Part shown: piece after piece, positions 22,068-31,048 of the stretch
Layout: each line of letters starts with the position of its first letter
How positions within the stretch are numbered: the stretch's first letter is position 1
From: Euglena gracilis
Lineage: Eukaryota; Euglenida; Euglenophyceae; Euglenales
Direction of reading: 5' to 3'
Assembly: GCA_039621445.1 (NCBI GenBank)
Contig: CP154957.1
Location: 13,632,947 to 13,696,946, forward strand
DNA length: 64,000 nt
The notes under the pieces: model-generated
The model's database searches: none
Told to the model about the DNA's origin: nothing
The model's input: the letters and a program-made list of their open reading frames with translations, nothing else
Translations under genes and position numbers: made by a program

Positions 22068-23140
22068 TTGTGTCAGGCAAATATTACAATCCCAGGAAAT
22101 TTCGATGTCCAGTATCGACACTTACATAAAAAATCTGGGAAATGTCAAAAGATATGACTCAGCCTTCAGGGCTTTGATGGGCAATTGTTGCACAAAGGGG
22201 TGCCCCTGCAGGATTGCACAGTCCACAAGATGGCTGAGGCCATCCTTGATCTGGCTGCTCACAGCCTCAACACTGCACGAAATGCATATGCAGCAGCATT
22301 GTTACTCCCAGGGTTTGGGTCATTGAGGTTTTCCCCTCTTTTGTCTCCATTTAAAAGAAAGTGGAATTCCAATGTCTGCAAGTATGCCCATTTTTGGGAC
22401 CCCACTGATTTGCTAGACAACATGATCAGACAATCGAAACCCCTCTCAGAACTCTCTGTGAAAGAGCTGAGAAACAGACTCATCATCTGTTGCAGGCATT
22501 TGGCCCTCCACAGGCGGGTTGATCTAGCCCGGACGCAGCGAAAAATCAGTTTTTCATTTTATTGCAAAGGAAATTATGGCAATTCCCAAGATGGGAGGAA
22601 GTTTTGAAATTGCCACACACCCCCCTCATAAGCCCGTGGCATTTAATGAAAGAGTATGTGGAAAGGACAGCCCACATGGTTGGGCACAAAAATAATTTGT
22701 TATGGTCTTTGGATGGCAAAAGACCTTTGACATCAGAAAGAGTGAATTCCCTTACCAAAGAAATTCTGCAAGAGGGGGGGGGGGTAGACACCACCCACTG
22801 GAAACCCCACAGCACCAGAGGAGCTGGGGTTTTATGGGGGAAAAGTGGGGGTGTGCAAGTGGAAGAAGTCCAGCAGTTGGGTCAGTGGAAAAATTTTGGG
22901 GCCTTCCAAGCTCATTATTTGCGACTTGGAGTCGTATCAAAAATTCAAACAATTATGGCCCAAAGGGGGGTGCACAGTACCTCAGCATCTCGCAGTGCGG
23001 AGCCCGAATGGTCTCGGACTCCCACGACAGAGGAAGGGGGAGGAAGGGACCAAGAGGACGAAGCACAAGAAGATGGTGAGCCCAACCCTCCCACCCAAAA
23101 AATCAGCAGAAAAAGAAAGACATCCAAACCAGAAAGGTGA
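22033..23140 (+). pseudogene. DIRS tyrosine recombinase, two frameshifts (element 1)
   Basis: Three consecutive frames together cover a recombinase: residues around RYDSAFRALMG (22033-22190), then AHSLNTARNAYAAALLLPGF and ALHRRVDLARTQ (22185-22560), then LISPWHLMKEYV and HSTRGAGVLWGKS (22562-23140). The catalytic H-x-x-R is in HSTR, and the probable nucleophile is the Y of AHYLRLG. DIRS recombinases insert circular cDNA without an integrase. The frameshifts should inactivate this copy. Its C-terminal codons overlap the internal complementary region. Confidence 0.85.
22986..23080 (+). repeat. Internal complementary region of DIRS element 1
   Basis: Bases 22986-23013 are the reverse complement of the left extension. 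Bases 23014-23080 are the reverse complement of the right extension plus ten bases of the repeat. The two abut exactly at 23013/23014 (GGTC next to TCGG). In the DIRS model this segment templates completion of the ends and circle formation. It lies within the 3' end of the recombinase frame and overlaps its C-terminal codons. Confidence 0.9.
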
Positions 23141-23229
23141 CCCCCAACCAAGCAGCCATGGGAGAGGGGGGGGGGGGCGGGGCCACGACGGTTCAGCTTC
23201 GCCAAGGTGTCGAAGGAGGCCTCATCATC

Positions 23230-23385
23230 GCCAACTCCGGCAACAAAGGCGCAGTAAGAAGCCCCCCCGCGCACGCACAAACACACCAGAACAGAACAGC
23301 CGGCAAGGAAAGCAGGACCTCACCATCTTCTTGTGCTTCGCCCTCTTGGTCCCTTCCTCCCCCTTCCTCTGTCGTGGGAGTCCGA
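23230..23385 (+). repeat. Right inverted terminal repeat of DIRS element 1
   Basis: Bases 23251-23328 are the reverse complement of 18878-18955. They are followed by a 57-base unique right extension ending GTGGGAGTCCGA. The unequal outer extensions are typical of DIRS elements. Confidence 0.9.
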
Positions 23386-24100
23386 GGTGCACTGCACCTT
23401 ACAAGGAGCCCCTGAAGACGTATTGGGTTTGAGCCAACAAATATTCGCATGTGTGGCTGGTTGTGAAGGAGACATTGTCAAGGAGAGGAAGAGGAGGAGC
23501 ATCCCTCAGACCATACAGCCAGGAAATGGCCTGTTCACCCCTGAAGACATCAAAATGGCCAAAGCCCAAGCTGGCATCAACAAAGAGGGTATCAAATCCC
23601 CCTTCAGGGGTGAGTTCCCCATGTGGCATTTTCCCACCCCCACAGGTGGAAAAGGGTGGAAGTTCAAGCAATGGCCAACAAATTGGCAACCGAGACCATG
23701 GCGGTCTGGCCCCAAAGGGAAAGGCAAGTCCAAATGAGGAAAATGGTTTGCCCAACACCTTGCCAGGAAGTATTGCTCCTTCCTTTTCAGATCAGAACTC
23801 ATCAAGTCCCAAAAGGACATTGTGTCCGCCAGAGCTGGGCATTGTGCCACAAAGTCAACCAGCCCTGAGGGGCAGAAGCCAAGACATCTGCAAGCCTGAG
23901 ATCTGTGGAACAGATCACCGAGGTTCTGCTGCTGACAGAGGAGCACTTTCTGGGAGTGCCTCTGTTTCAGAGGCTTCAGGAGCAGCTGCCATGGTGGCAA
24001 AAGGTTGCCCCCCCCCAGGGTGTTGCAACTCATCACACAGGGGGTAACCCCCCCCTTGGGAGTCACCCCCCTCCCTCAGCACATGTTCCATAACAAAATC
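23386..24100 (+). pseudogene. 3' part of DIRS element 2 gag-like ORF
   Basis: The frame continues from the insertion point with LSQQIFACVAGCEGDIVK and ERKRRSIPQTIQPGNGLFTP. This aligns with QLFYYLAETEVQLQRETKRRSIPG of DIRS element 3. A basic, tryptophan-rich stretch (KFKQWPTNWQPRPWRSGPKG) follows, and the frame stops at 23737. The remaining linker to RT is broken by frameshifts. Confidence 0.7.
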
Positions 24101-25785
24101 AAAGGTGGAAATACAAAAGGCAAAAAGTATTTTACAAGACAATTTTCAGGCAGGAGCCATAAAACCAGTCCCCTGGGAAGGTACCAAACACACCATCCCT
24201 TGGTTTGTAATCTCCAAAAAAGAGCCTCAGGGGGAAAAACATCGGTTAATCAGCGACTGTCGCCAGCTGAACCAGCATTTTTCCCCACACCCCTTCAAAC
24301 TGGACAACATCCAGGTCATCTTCAGGCACCTGAAAAAAGGACAATGGGGAGCGAAAGTAGACTTAAGGACGCCTACTTTCATTTAATGTTGAACCCTGCC
24401 CTAAGACCCTACATGAGGATGACTCTGGAAGACACATGCTGGGAATTCCAGGCAGCTTGTTTTGGTTTAAATGTGCTGCCAGAAAAATTCATGAGTCTAA
24501 TGAAATGCCTGGAAAAACGTTGGAGGGCCAAGCGCCTTTTATGCTTTGTGTAGCTGGACGACATCCTCCTGATAGGAGACAGTCAGAAGCAAGTCAGCAA
24601 CCACCTGGCCATCATGCTAGCAGATTTACTGCAGGGGGGTTTCAAAGTCAACAGCAAAAAAATCAATCCTTCAACCCACCCAAAATCTCCCACATCTGGG
24701 ATTCCACCTCAATCTGGCACGGGGAAAATTACAGTTGGGGACAGAAAAACTGAAAATGGTTCGGAGGGAACTGGGGAAATTAGTCACACACCAGTCCCTC
24801 AGTTGCAGAAAAATGGCCTCAATTTTGGGATGCATAAGAAGCTTCTTGGTGGGGCTGCCCTTCCTCAGGGAATTCACAGACACTTTGGTAGGTTTTGTCA
24901 ACCTAAAAGGAAAATTTGGCTGGGATCATCAGGTTCCAATCCCAGAGGAGGTCAAAACTCAACTGCAAGATGTCAGGGAAATTCTGCAGACCTGGGGGGG
25001 AAACCCTTCCCAAGCCCAGCCACCAGACACCTGGAGTCAGACAGTTCAACCTTTGGTTGGGGAGGCCTGGACCTACAAGCTGGCACCCAGTTACAAGAAG
25101 TTTGGCGAAAAGACTCTCATTTACATATAAATGTAAAAGAATTGATCACAGCCATCTCCACTGTAAGGTCTTTGGCCAGGAAAAAGGACACAGTGTCCCT
25201 AACAGTGGACAACAAAGTTACCTACTACTATCTTCTCAAAGGGGGGGGCAGGCTACCCCACCTGAACAAACTCATCAGACCCTTTCTCAAGTGGTGTATG
25301 GAAATGGGCATCACCCTCCAAGTTCACTGGGCCCCCTCCCAAAGCATGAAAAGCGATGCCATCAGCAGATGGCACTTCGACCCAGGGGATTACAGTTTAA
25401 ACCCTTTCATTTTCAAAAAGTCGTGCACATTTTCCAGCAATTCATAAACCAAACTGTGGACATGTTTGCATCACCAGGGAATCACAAATTTCCTCAGTTT
25501 GTGAGTCGATGGCGCCATTTTCAGGCAGTGGCCACAGACAGTTTGAACTGCCCTCTGGACATGTTCTCAGAGGTTTATGCAAACCCCCCCTGGTCTGTCC
25601 TGAGCCAGTGGCTCCTGAGATTAAAGGAACACAGACGTCTAAAATGTCTTCTGATTTGCCCCCTGTGGGTTTCAGCTGTGTGGTGGCCCCTGTTAATAAA
25701 ACTTCACATTCCACACACACCAGCCCTGAGAATTCTCTCTTGCCACCACATTTTCGAGAATTGTCACGGGCAGCCGATGAAAAAG
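24100..25785 (+). pseudogene. DIRS element 2 RT/RNase H/Dam-like, broken
   Basis: RT begins around 24105 (IQKAKSILQDNFQAGAI; WFVISKKEPQGEKHRLISDC). It shifts frame before LKDAYFHLMLNPALRP. In the catalytic motif the tyrosine codon is TAG (FV-stop-LDDILL at about 24550), so RT cannot be made. RNase H (LTVDNKVTYYYLL; MKSDAISRW) lies in another frame to about 25447. A third frame carries the Dam-like region, VDMFASPGNHKFPQFVSRW and YANPPWSVLSQWLL, with an intact NPPW. At least three frameshifts are needed to read it through. Confidence 0.85.
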
Positions 25786-25790
25786 CCAAG

Positions 25791-27125
25791 ATGGCACCTA
25801 GCCTGCATTTTATTGTCAGGCAATTGTTACAGAAGCAACATATCCCCCCCTCAGAGGTTGACAATTTCTTAAGTCAAAATATGTCATTGGCAAGATATGA
25901 TTCTGCCTTCAGACTCCTGTGGGGAGTTTTGGTCATGTCCCAGATGGACCTCGGCACCATCAGCCCAGAATTAGTCGCTTCTGGCATCATTAAAATTTTC
26001 ACCTTCAGTGTGGCTCAAGCCAGGAATACCTATAGTACTGTGGTACAGCTTCCTGGGTTTCACATGTTAAGGTTTTTACCCCTGTTGGCCCCCTACAAAA
26101 GAAAATGGAACACATCCACCCCCAGGTATTCTTCATTTTGGAATCCTGAGTCATTGCTTCAGAAATTGGCAGCAGCACCTCCCCCAGAGTGCCTCAGTGA
26201 TCTGAGAGACCAAGTCATTTTAAGTTTCAGACTCATCTGTTTGCATCGTTCAGTGGACTTGAGCAGAACCTTCAGGACAGTGTCCCAGGTTGATGGCAAG
26301 GTTTTTGTCCTTGTCCAAAGAAAGGGTTGGAGACAGACTCAGTGGGAGGAAATTCCCCAAATTCCTTCATGTCCCAATATTTGCCCCTGGTTCAACATGA
26401 AAAAATATGTCAGTTTGACATCACACTGTGCCCCCCCAGGGGGGCCTCTGTTGTTAAGTCTAAAACCCCCCTTTACCCCTCTGTCTGCCAAAACCATTGG
26501 GAGTTTGACGAAACGATTGTTGCATAAACATGGGGTACCCCCCCAGTGGGCCCCCCACTCCACCAGGGGGGCAGGAGTGTACATGTATAAACTGGCAGGT
26601 TTGTCCTCTGAGGAGGTGTGCCGGATTGGAAAATGGAAAAAAGTGCAGGCCTTTTCTTCCCATTATTTGCGGTTGGAAGCGGGTAAAAAGGCGGGGGTTG
26701 CTGTCCAAAAAATGGTGCACAAAGCCTCACTGGGGTCTTGTGCGGAGCCGGAGCTGTCTCGGACTCCGGTGAAGAATGATCCAGGAGGAAGGGACAGCGA
26801 AGGCGGAGCACAAGACAACAGTGAGCCCGCCCCCACGTCCCGGAAAAGAACAAAAAAGTCCCCCCCCCCAAGAAATTTCAGTTCACCCACAGACAGACCA
26901 GCAACCCGCCGCCGCGAGCCACCGAGCAGTCCGACTCCGTCTCCGAGTCCGCCTACTCCGACATCTCATCGCAGTAAGAAACACCACAACCAACACCAAA
27001 AACCACAAACAGCAGCCGGAAAGAAGAGCAGGACCTTACTGTTGTCTTGTGCTCCGCCTTCGCTGTCCGTTCCTCCTATATCATTCTTCACCGGAGTCCG
27101 ATTCATCCAACCGAACTTCATCTGA
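25791..27125 (+). CDS. DIRS tyrosine recombinase, uninterrupted (element 2)
   Basis: The frame is open without breaks from upstream of 25791 to a stop in flanking DNA at 27125. I chose the ATG at 25791 because the recombinase-like part starts there (MAPSLHFIVRQLLQKQ). Visible features are SLARYDSAFRLLWG, a box-A arginine in LHRSVDLSRTF, HSTR (H at residue 256) and the probable nucleophile tyrosine at residue 292 in SSHYLRL. The tail after about residue 305 is basic, rich in S, P and R, and is encoded by the internal complementary region and terminal repeat. It could supply recombinase activity in trans to the mini-element, but this is inference. Confidence 0.85.
   Translation: MAPSLHFIVRQLLQKQHIPPSEVDNFLSQNMSLARYDSAFRLLWGVLVMSQMDLGTISPELVASGIIKIFTFSVAQARNTYSTVVQLPGFHMLRFLPLLAPYKRKWNTSTPRYSSFWNPESLLQKLAAAPPPECLSDLRDQVILSFRLICLHRSVDLSRTFRTVSQVDGKVFVLVQRKGWRQTQWEEIPQIPSCPNICPWFNMKKYVSLTSHCAPPGGPLLLSLKPPFTPLSAKTIGSLTKRLLHKHGVPPQWAPHSTRGAGVYMYKLAGLSSEEVCRIGKWKKVQAFSSHYLRLEAGKKAGVAVQKMVHKASLGSCAEPELSRTPVKNDPGGRDSEGGAQDNSEPAPTSRKRTKKSPPPRNFSSPTDRPATRRREPPSSPTPSPSPPTPTSHRSKKHHNQHQKPQTAAGKKSRTLLLSCAPPSLSVPPISFFTGVRFIQPNFI
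26738..26825 (+). repeat. Internal complementary region of DIRS element 2
   Basis: The sequence TGTGCGGAGCCGGAGCTGTC is followed directly by TCGGACTCCGGTGAAGAATG. The second part is the reverse complement of the element's right end near 27038-27101. The first part should be the complement of the lost left end. This parallels element 1 exactly and helps place the right boundary. Confidence 0.85.
26964..27101 (+). repeat. Right inverted terminal repeat and extension of DIRS element 2
   Basis: The repeat starts at GCAGTAAGAAACACCACAAC, which parallels GCAGTAAGAAGCCCCC in element 1. It continues through AGCAGGACCTTACTGTTGTC and ends TTCACCGGAGTCCGA. The body differs from element 1 while the two ends match, so the two elements are related but distinct subfamilies. 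Confidence 0.8.
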
Positions 27126-27375
27126 GGCCGTCCAACAAGTCTGTGGTGTTCATCCAACCGTACATCTCTTGGGGCCGTCCATCAAGTCTGTGGTGTTCAT
27201 CCAACCGAACGTCTTCTGGGGCCGTCCAACAAGTCTGTGGTGTTCATCCAACCGACCTTCATCTGGGGACGTCCAACAAGTTTGTTGGGTTCATCCAACC
27301 GACCTTCATTTGGGACCGTCCAACAAGTCTGTGGTGTTCATCCAACCGAACGTCTTCTGGGGCCGTCCAAGTCTG
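27102..27375 (+). repeat. 47-bp tandem repeat array, right part
   Basis: About six further monomers begin with TTCATCCAACCGAACTTC immediately after the right end of DIRS element 2. They show that the array was continuous before element 2 inserted. The array ends at GGCCGTCCAAGTCTGTG. Confidence 0.9.
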
Positions 27376-28037
27376 TGTCTGCTGGGGCTGCTGAGCTGCT
27401 GAATGTCACGGTCTCCTGCCCTGGTGTTCAAGTGTGCCCGAGCCCTGGGTGTGCTCCACGGAAGCTGGCCTGGCACTCATGCTGGGTCTGCTGACCGTGG
27501 GCACTGCGCTTCAGCAGGGCAAAGCAAACCCAAACCCAAACCCACCTGCAAGGGGGGTCCGGACCGACCCTCGGGGGGCACCCGGGACCCCCCCCCAAAA
27601 AGGGTCACTTTTCCTCCGGCGCTTCGCGCCGAAAATTATTTTGCATTTTTGGCCAATTTTTGCCCAACAAGTGCCCAGAATGGCACTTTTGGTCGTTTTG
27701 GGGGATCAAAATTTTTCGGCCCGGCGCTTCGCGCCGGGCCGAAAATCGGTCACCCTGACCGCGCCACTGTTTAGGTGGGGGGGTTTCACCCCCACCCCCC
27801 CCCCTACTGGCCCGCAGGGTGGGTCCGCACCCCCCCCCCCTCTCCTTATATCGAACCCTGCCCCCTCCGTCCTTGTCCATATCCCTGCCAACACTGGCCC
27901 GGATGTGGGACAAGACCGCGGGGGTCAACAAATTTCCTTTGGAGGACCCTGGCCTGGACCCTTTGGGCGGGTATTGGACAAGGGCGGGGGGGGTGGTGTC
28001 TATGAGGCGTGAGAGGAAGCTGCCCCCGGGGGGGGGG
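27376..28037. repeat. Paired-hairpin G/C-tract element and flanks
   Basis: After about 150 bases of unassigned sequence, a repeat bounded by G and C tracts contains two strong hairpins about 105 bp apart: CTCCGGCGCTTCGCGCCG near 27614 and CCCGGCGCTTCGCGCCGGG near 27720. The core between them is rich in TTTTGGCC-like sequence. It resembles 9760-10165. No gene is supported. Confidence 0.55.
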
Positions 28038-28235
28038 ACACCTCGGGCTCCGCACTTTGCCGTTGTGAGGCCATGCCTTGCTCGCCGGCGATCTGTTGTT
28101 TGATTGTGACACGTTGGGTTAGGAGTCACCGCTTTGTGACTTTTTCGCCGGAGTTGGCTGATTCCTAAATTTTCTTCGACACCCAGAAGACAGGAGAACA
28201 CCTCAACTCAAGACTACGAAATCACCAAAGGAAGT
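28038..28235 (+). mobile_element. Left-terminal fragment of a DIRS element
   Basis: It starts ACCTCGGGCTCCGCACTTTG and contains TCGCCGGAGTTGGCTGATTC. Read inward it matches the left end of element 1 (the CGGGCTCCGCAC extension and the GCCGGAGTTGGCTG block) at moderate identity. It is followed at once by DIRS coding sequence in the opposite orientation, so this is a rearranged junction and not a simple element end. Confidence 0.7.
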
Positions 28236-28240
28236 CAAAT

Positions 28241-30124
28241 TCAAATTCCCGAACAAGAAGAAGTAAAGCAGTCCACAGCTGGCTGAACGTCTTTTTTGAA
28301 GTGGCAGATGATTTTTTGGAAAAGGCGATAATTTAGGGTGTAATCCCCAGGGTCCTGGACCCATCTGGATAAGTTGTCTGCCTGCATTTGCGGGCTTGGC
28401 ACACACTGAACCCGAATTTGAACTCGATGCTTCACTGCCAATAGTAAAAGGGGGTGAATACTTTCGTTCAGGGCTTGAACCCTCCCCCCTTGCTTCCTGA
28501 GGTAGCTTGCAGCTACCTGATTGTCCACCTGAATGACTACTGACTCCCCTGGGTTTGTTAAGGACAAAATGGTGTCCTTTGCAGCTGAGAGCTCCTTTAG
28601 ATTTACGTGCCACCCTTGATTGCTTCTCCAAAAATTATGCAGTTTTTGCCCAGAATTTAGGTCCAGGCCCCCCCACCCCTGTTTTGAACTGCCTGAACAC
28701 AAACCCCTGTTGGGATTCACCAAAAAGGGTCTTCCGTGGGTTTCTGCCAGAAGGGGTTTTAGAGACAAGATTTGATCTTTTACTGACTGAGTAATGGGTA
28801 CCTGATGATCCCAGCTGTGGTTTTGATGCAAGTCCACAAACTCCTTTAAAGTATTGGTGAATGCCCTTAAAAAGGGCAGAGGGGTGAGATTGGAACGAAT
28901 TTGACCCAGAAATGCAGCCATTTTTTGACAAGTTAGATGATGACTTGCAACCAAAACTTTTCCGATTTCCTTTCTCAGGGTTTTTAGCTTTTGAAGTGGG
29001 ACCTGAAGCTTTCCTTCTGCCAAGTTTATCACAGCTCCTAAGTGGGGCACCACCTGACTGGGGAGTACCACACTTTTGGGGATGTTGATTTTGAAGCCTG
29101 CTGCCAGCAGGTCCTGGATCATGGCCTTTGGGTGTTTTTGTACCAGCTGGGGGGATTTTGCCAAAAACAGTATATCGTCGAGATATACAAAGGCTAGGAT
29201 GCCCCTTGTGTGCCACAGTTTTTCCAGAGGCTTCATAAATTGCATGAACAGGAACGGTAATTTGCTGATTCTAAAACTGGCTGACTGAAATTCACACACC
29301 GTTTCTCCCACCGTTTCTCCCACATGTAAATATTTCTGAAGAAATGCGTCAAGGGGAAGATGGAAGTATGCATCCTTGAGGTCCAACTTCCCCCCCCCAC
29401 CAACCCTGCTGCAGGTATGGGAAGATCCCTGACAGGGTGGTCAGTTTGAATGGGGGGGCTGTGAAAAATGTGTTTAACTCCTTGCAATTTGTGATCAAAC
29501 GATGTTTGATGGTGTCCTTTTCCATTCTTGAAATGATGAACCAAGGCACCAAGTGCTTGGACACAGCTCCTGGAGGTAGCTTTCTGACTGCACCTGAGGA
29601 CTCGTAATCCCTCAAAATCCTGTCCGCCAAACCAATTTCTGCTGTCCCATAGGATCTTGTGTTTTTTGACAGGTTTAGGGGTAATGGGAAATCTGGTGGA
29701 ATGCCTTCTTGCAGAATTTGAAAGAGAAAAGTGTTTCCATGTTTTCTCCACCACGACAGACTTTTCACAAGTCTTTGGGGCATGGGGGTGTCCCCCCACT
29801 GTTTTTCCCTGCACTGAATCATGTGCTGTAGGGGACATTTGTGATAAGAAGGCTGCTGTCTTTGGGACCCACCAAGGGCCGTTGATCTTGCCTGGAGACT
29901 GGCTGGCCAGATGGATGCTCCTCCACGTCCACGACGTTTGATTCCATAGATTCTGCCTTTTCCCGGGCTCTTCCCCCGCCATGGATATGGGTATGAGCTG
30001 CCATAGCTCGTGTTGAGGGGCAGACTGCCCTTGCCACCTTTGCTTCTCCAATGTCTCCAACCTGTGCGGATGGGAAAATACGACTTTGAGCGCTTGGGAG
30101 TAAGGGGAGCTTTACCTGCTCCAT
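28241..30124 (-). pseudogene. DIRS element 3 RT/RNase H, truncated
   Basis: RT starts in one frame (WFIISRMEKDTIKHRLITNC, about 29530) and shifts near 29390 into a 381-codon frame with MDLKDAYFHLPLD. The catalytic YLDD (AFVYLDDILFLAK) is present, as is RNase H with VIQVDNQVAASYLRKQ and MQADNLSRW. It ends at a stop where the Dam-like module should begin. The linker at 30124-29819 is a separate frame. Confidence 0.85.
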
Positions 30125-30159
30125 TGATGTTCTGGACCGTTCTGTCCCCCTGAAAATCT

Positions 30160-30998
30160 GCTCAAGTGAATAAAACGTTGCTGGACTCCATCACAGCTCC
30201 CGGGATGCTCCTGCGCTTTGTCTCCCGCTGGAGTTGCACTTCGGTTTCAGCCAAATAGTAAAACAGTTGTTGACACAGCTGGTGATGAGACGCGTCCTCC
30301 TGCTGCAGCACAATGGGGTGAAATGTGGCCAGCAGTCTCATGGCGTTCAGCACAAGTTGTTGCACTCCCTTCATAAATTTGTCAGTGATCATTGCCATCG
30401 GCTTGGTGACTGTTGTCTTCTGCCCTCTGTTTCATTCCAGAAAACACTGGTACGTCTGTCAAGACATGCCTCATGTCTAGCCGCTCTCCTTGCTGTGCCT
30501 TTCGGACACAGAGGGCCAGGTCCACTGGCAGCTGCAGAGACGGTGCCTCCCAAGGCAACCACTCCTCCTCTTCCGCCTCGTCGCCTTCTTCCTCTGTGTC
30601 CATGGCGTCGCCCGCGCCAGGGCTCCTCGCGGCAGGGGGGGGCGTTCTCGACGGAGTTTCTCTGTTGAGTACTTGTGCCCAGACGTCGGAGAGATGGAAC
30701 GCAACATCCGCACACTTGTCCGATAACTCCGCCAGGGCAATGTCCACGTAGGCCACCAAGACGAGGGTGTACAAGAAGCTGTTCAGGTAGTCCACGACGT
30801 TTGCGCTGACCAATGCTATCCCCGTGAGTTTTCGTGTGGCTCTGGCGCATTTCGTCGAAGTCCATCCTCCACCATTCCACGCTTGTCCGGCTTGCAGCAG
30901 GCCTTGAAGCTTCTCCATTGATGTTGTCTTCATCAAGTCGCGTACTTCACCGGGGTCCAGTAACAGACGTCCCCAGGCTTGGACTTGGACTTCAAAGG
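30160..30998 (-). pseudogene. DIRS element 3 gag-like ORF
   Basis: Two frames together give an acidic protein, with DAMDTEEEGDEAEEEEWLP in the middle of the first frame (30936-30382). In the second (30398-30162), FMKGVQQLVLNAMRLLATF and QRETKRRSIPG match the gag-like frame split by element 1. A frameshift near 30390 separates them. The function is unknown beyond a likely particle-forming or RNA-binding role. Confidence 0.7.
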
Positions 30999-31048
30999 TT
31001 TTTCAGCCAGCCCAGCAGTTTTCGGCTGAGTCATCTGTTCCAGCAATC

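Larger units (their letters stand above)
18855..23385 (+). mobile_element. DIRS-type tyrosine-recombinase retrotransposon, element 1 (complete ends)
   Basis: The element has split inverted terminal repeats, a fused gag-like/RT/RNase H/methyltransferase-like frame, a tyrosine recombinase frame and an internal complementary region. Its ends are fixed independently in two ways. The internal complementary region equals the reverse complement of right end joined to left end. Excising 18855-23385 also restores an uninterrupted coding frame in the flanking DNA (GCAGC next to GGTGCAC, reading A-A-V-H). There is no target-site duplication. Coding frames carry one stop and two frameshifts, so this copy is no longer autonomous, but it is young enough to keep its full structure. 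Confidence 0.92.
18622..27101 (+). mobile_element. DIRS-type element 2, left-truncated and interrupted by element 1
   Basis: The element comprises a gag-like start (18622-18854), then element 1, then the rest of gag, RT, RNase H, Dam-like region, recombinase, internal complementary region and right terminal repeat (23386-27101). The right end reads CACCGGAGTCCGA and abuts 47-bp array sequence again. The original insertion was therefore into the array. The left terminal repeat predicted from its internal complementary region (starting GACAGCTCCGGCTCC) is absent. At 18621 the array passes straight into gag codons, so the left end has been deleted. Confidence 0.85.
28236..30998 (-). mobile_element. 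DIRS-type element 3, decayed, minus strand
   Basis: Reading on the minus strand, a gag-like region (30998-30160) is followed by a linker, RT and RNase H. It ends abruptly at 28241, just where the Dam-like module begins (AVDCFTS). No recombinase remains. The chromovirus begins within a few bases of its gag end, and the DIRS left-end fragment abuts its other end. Several frameshifts are present. Confidence 0.85.
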
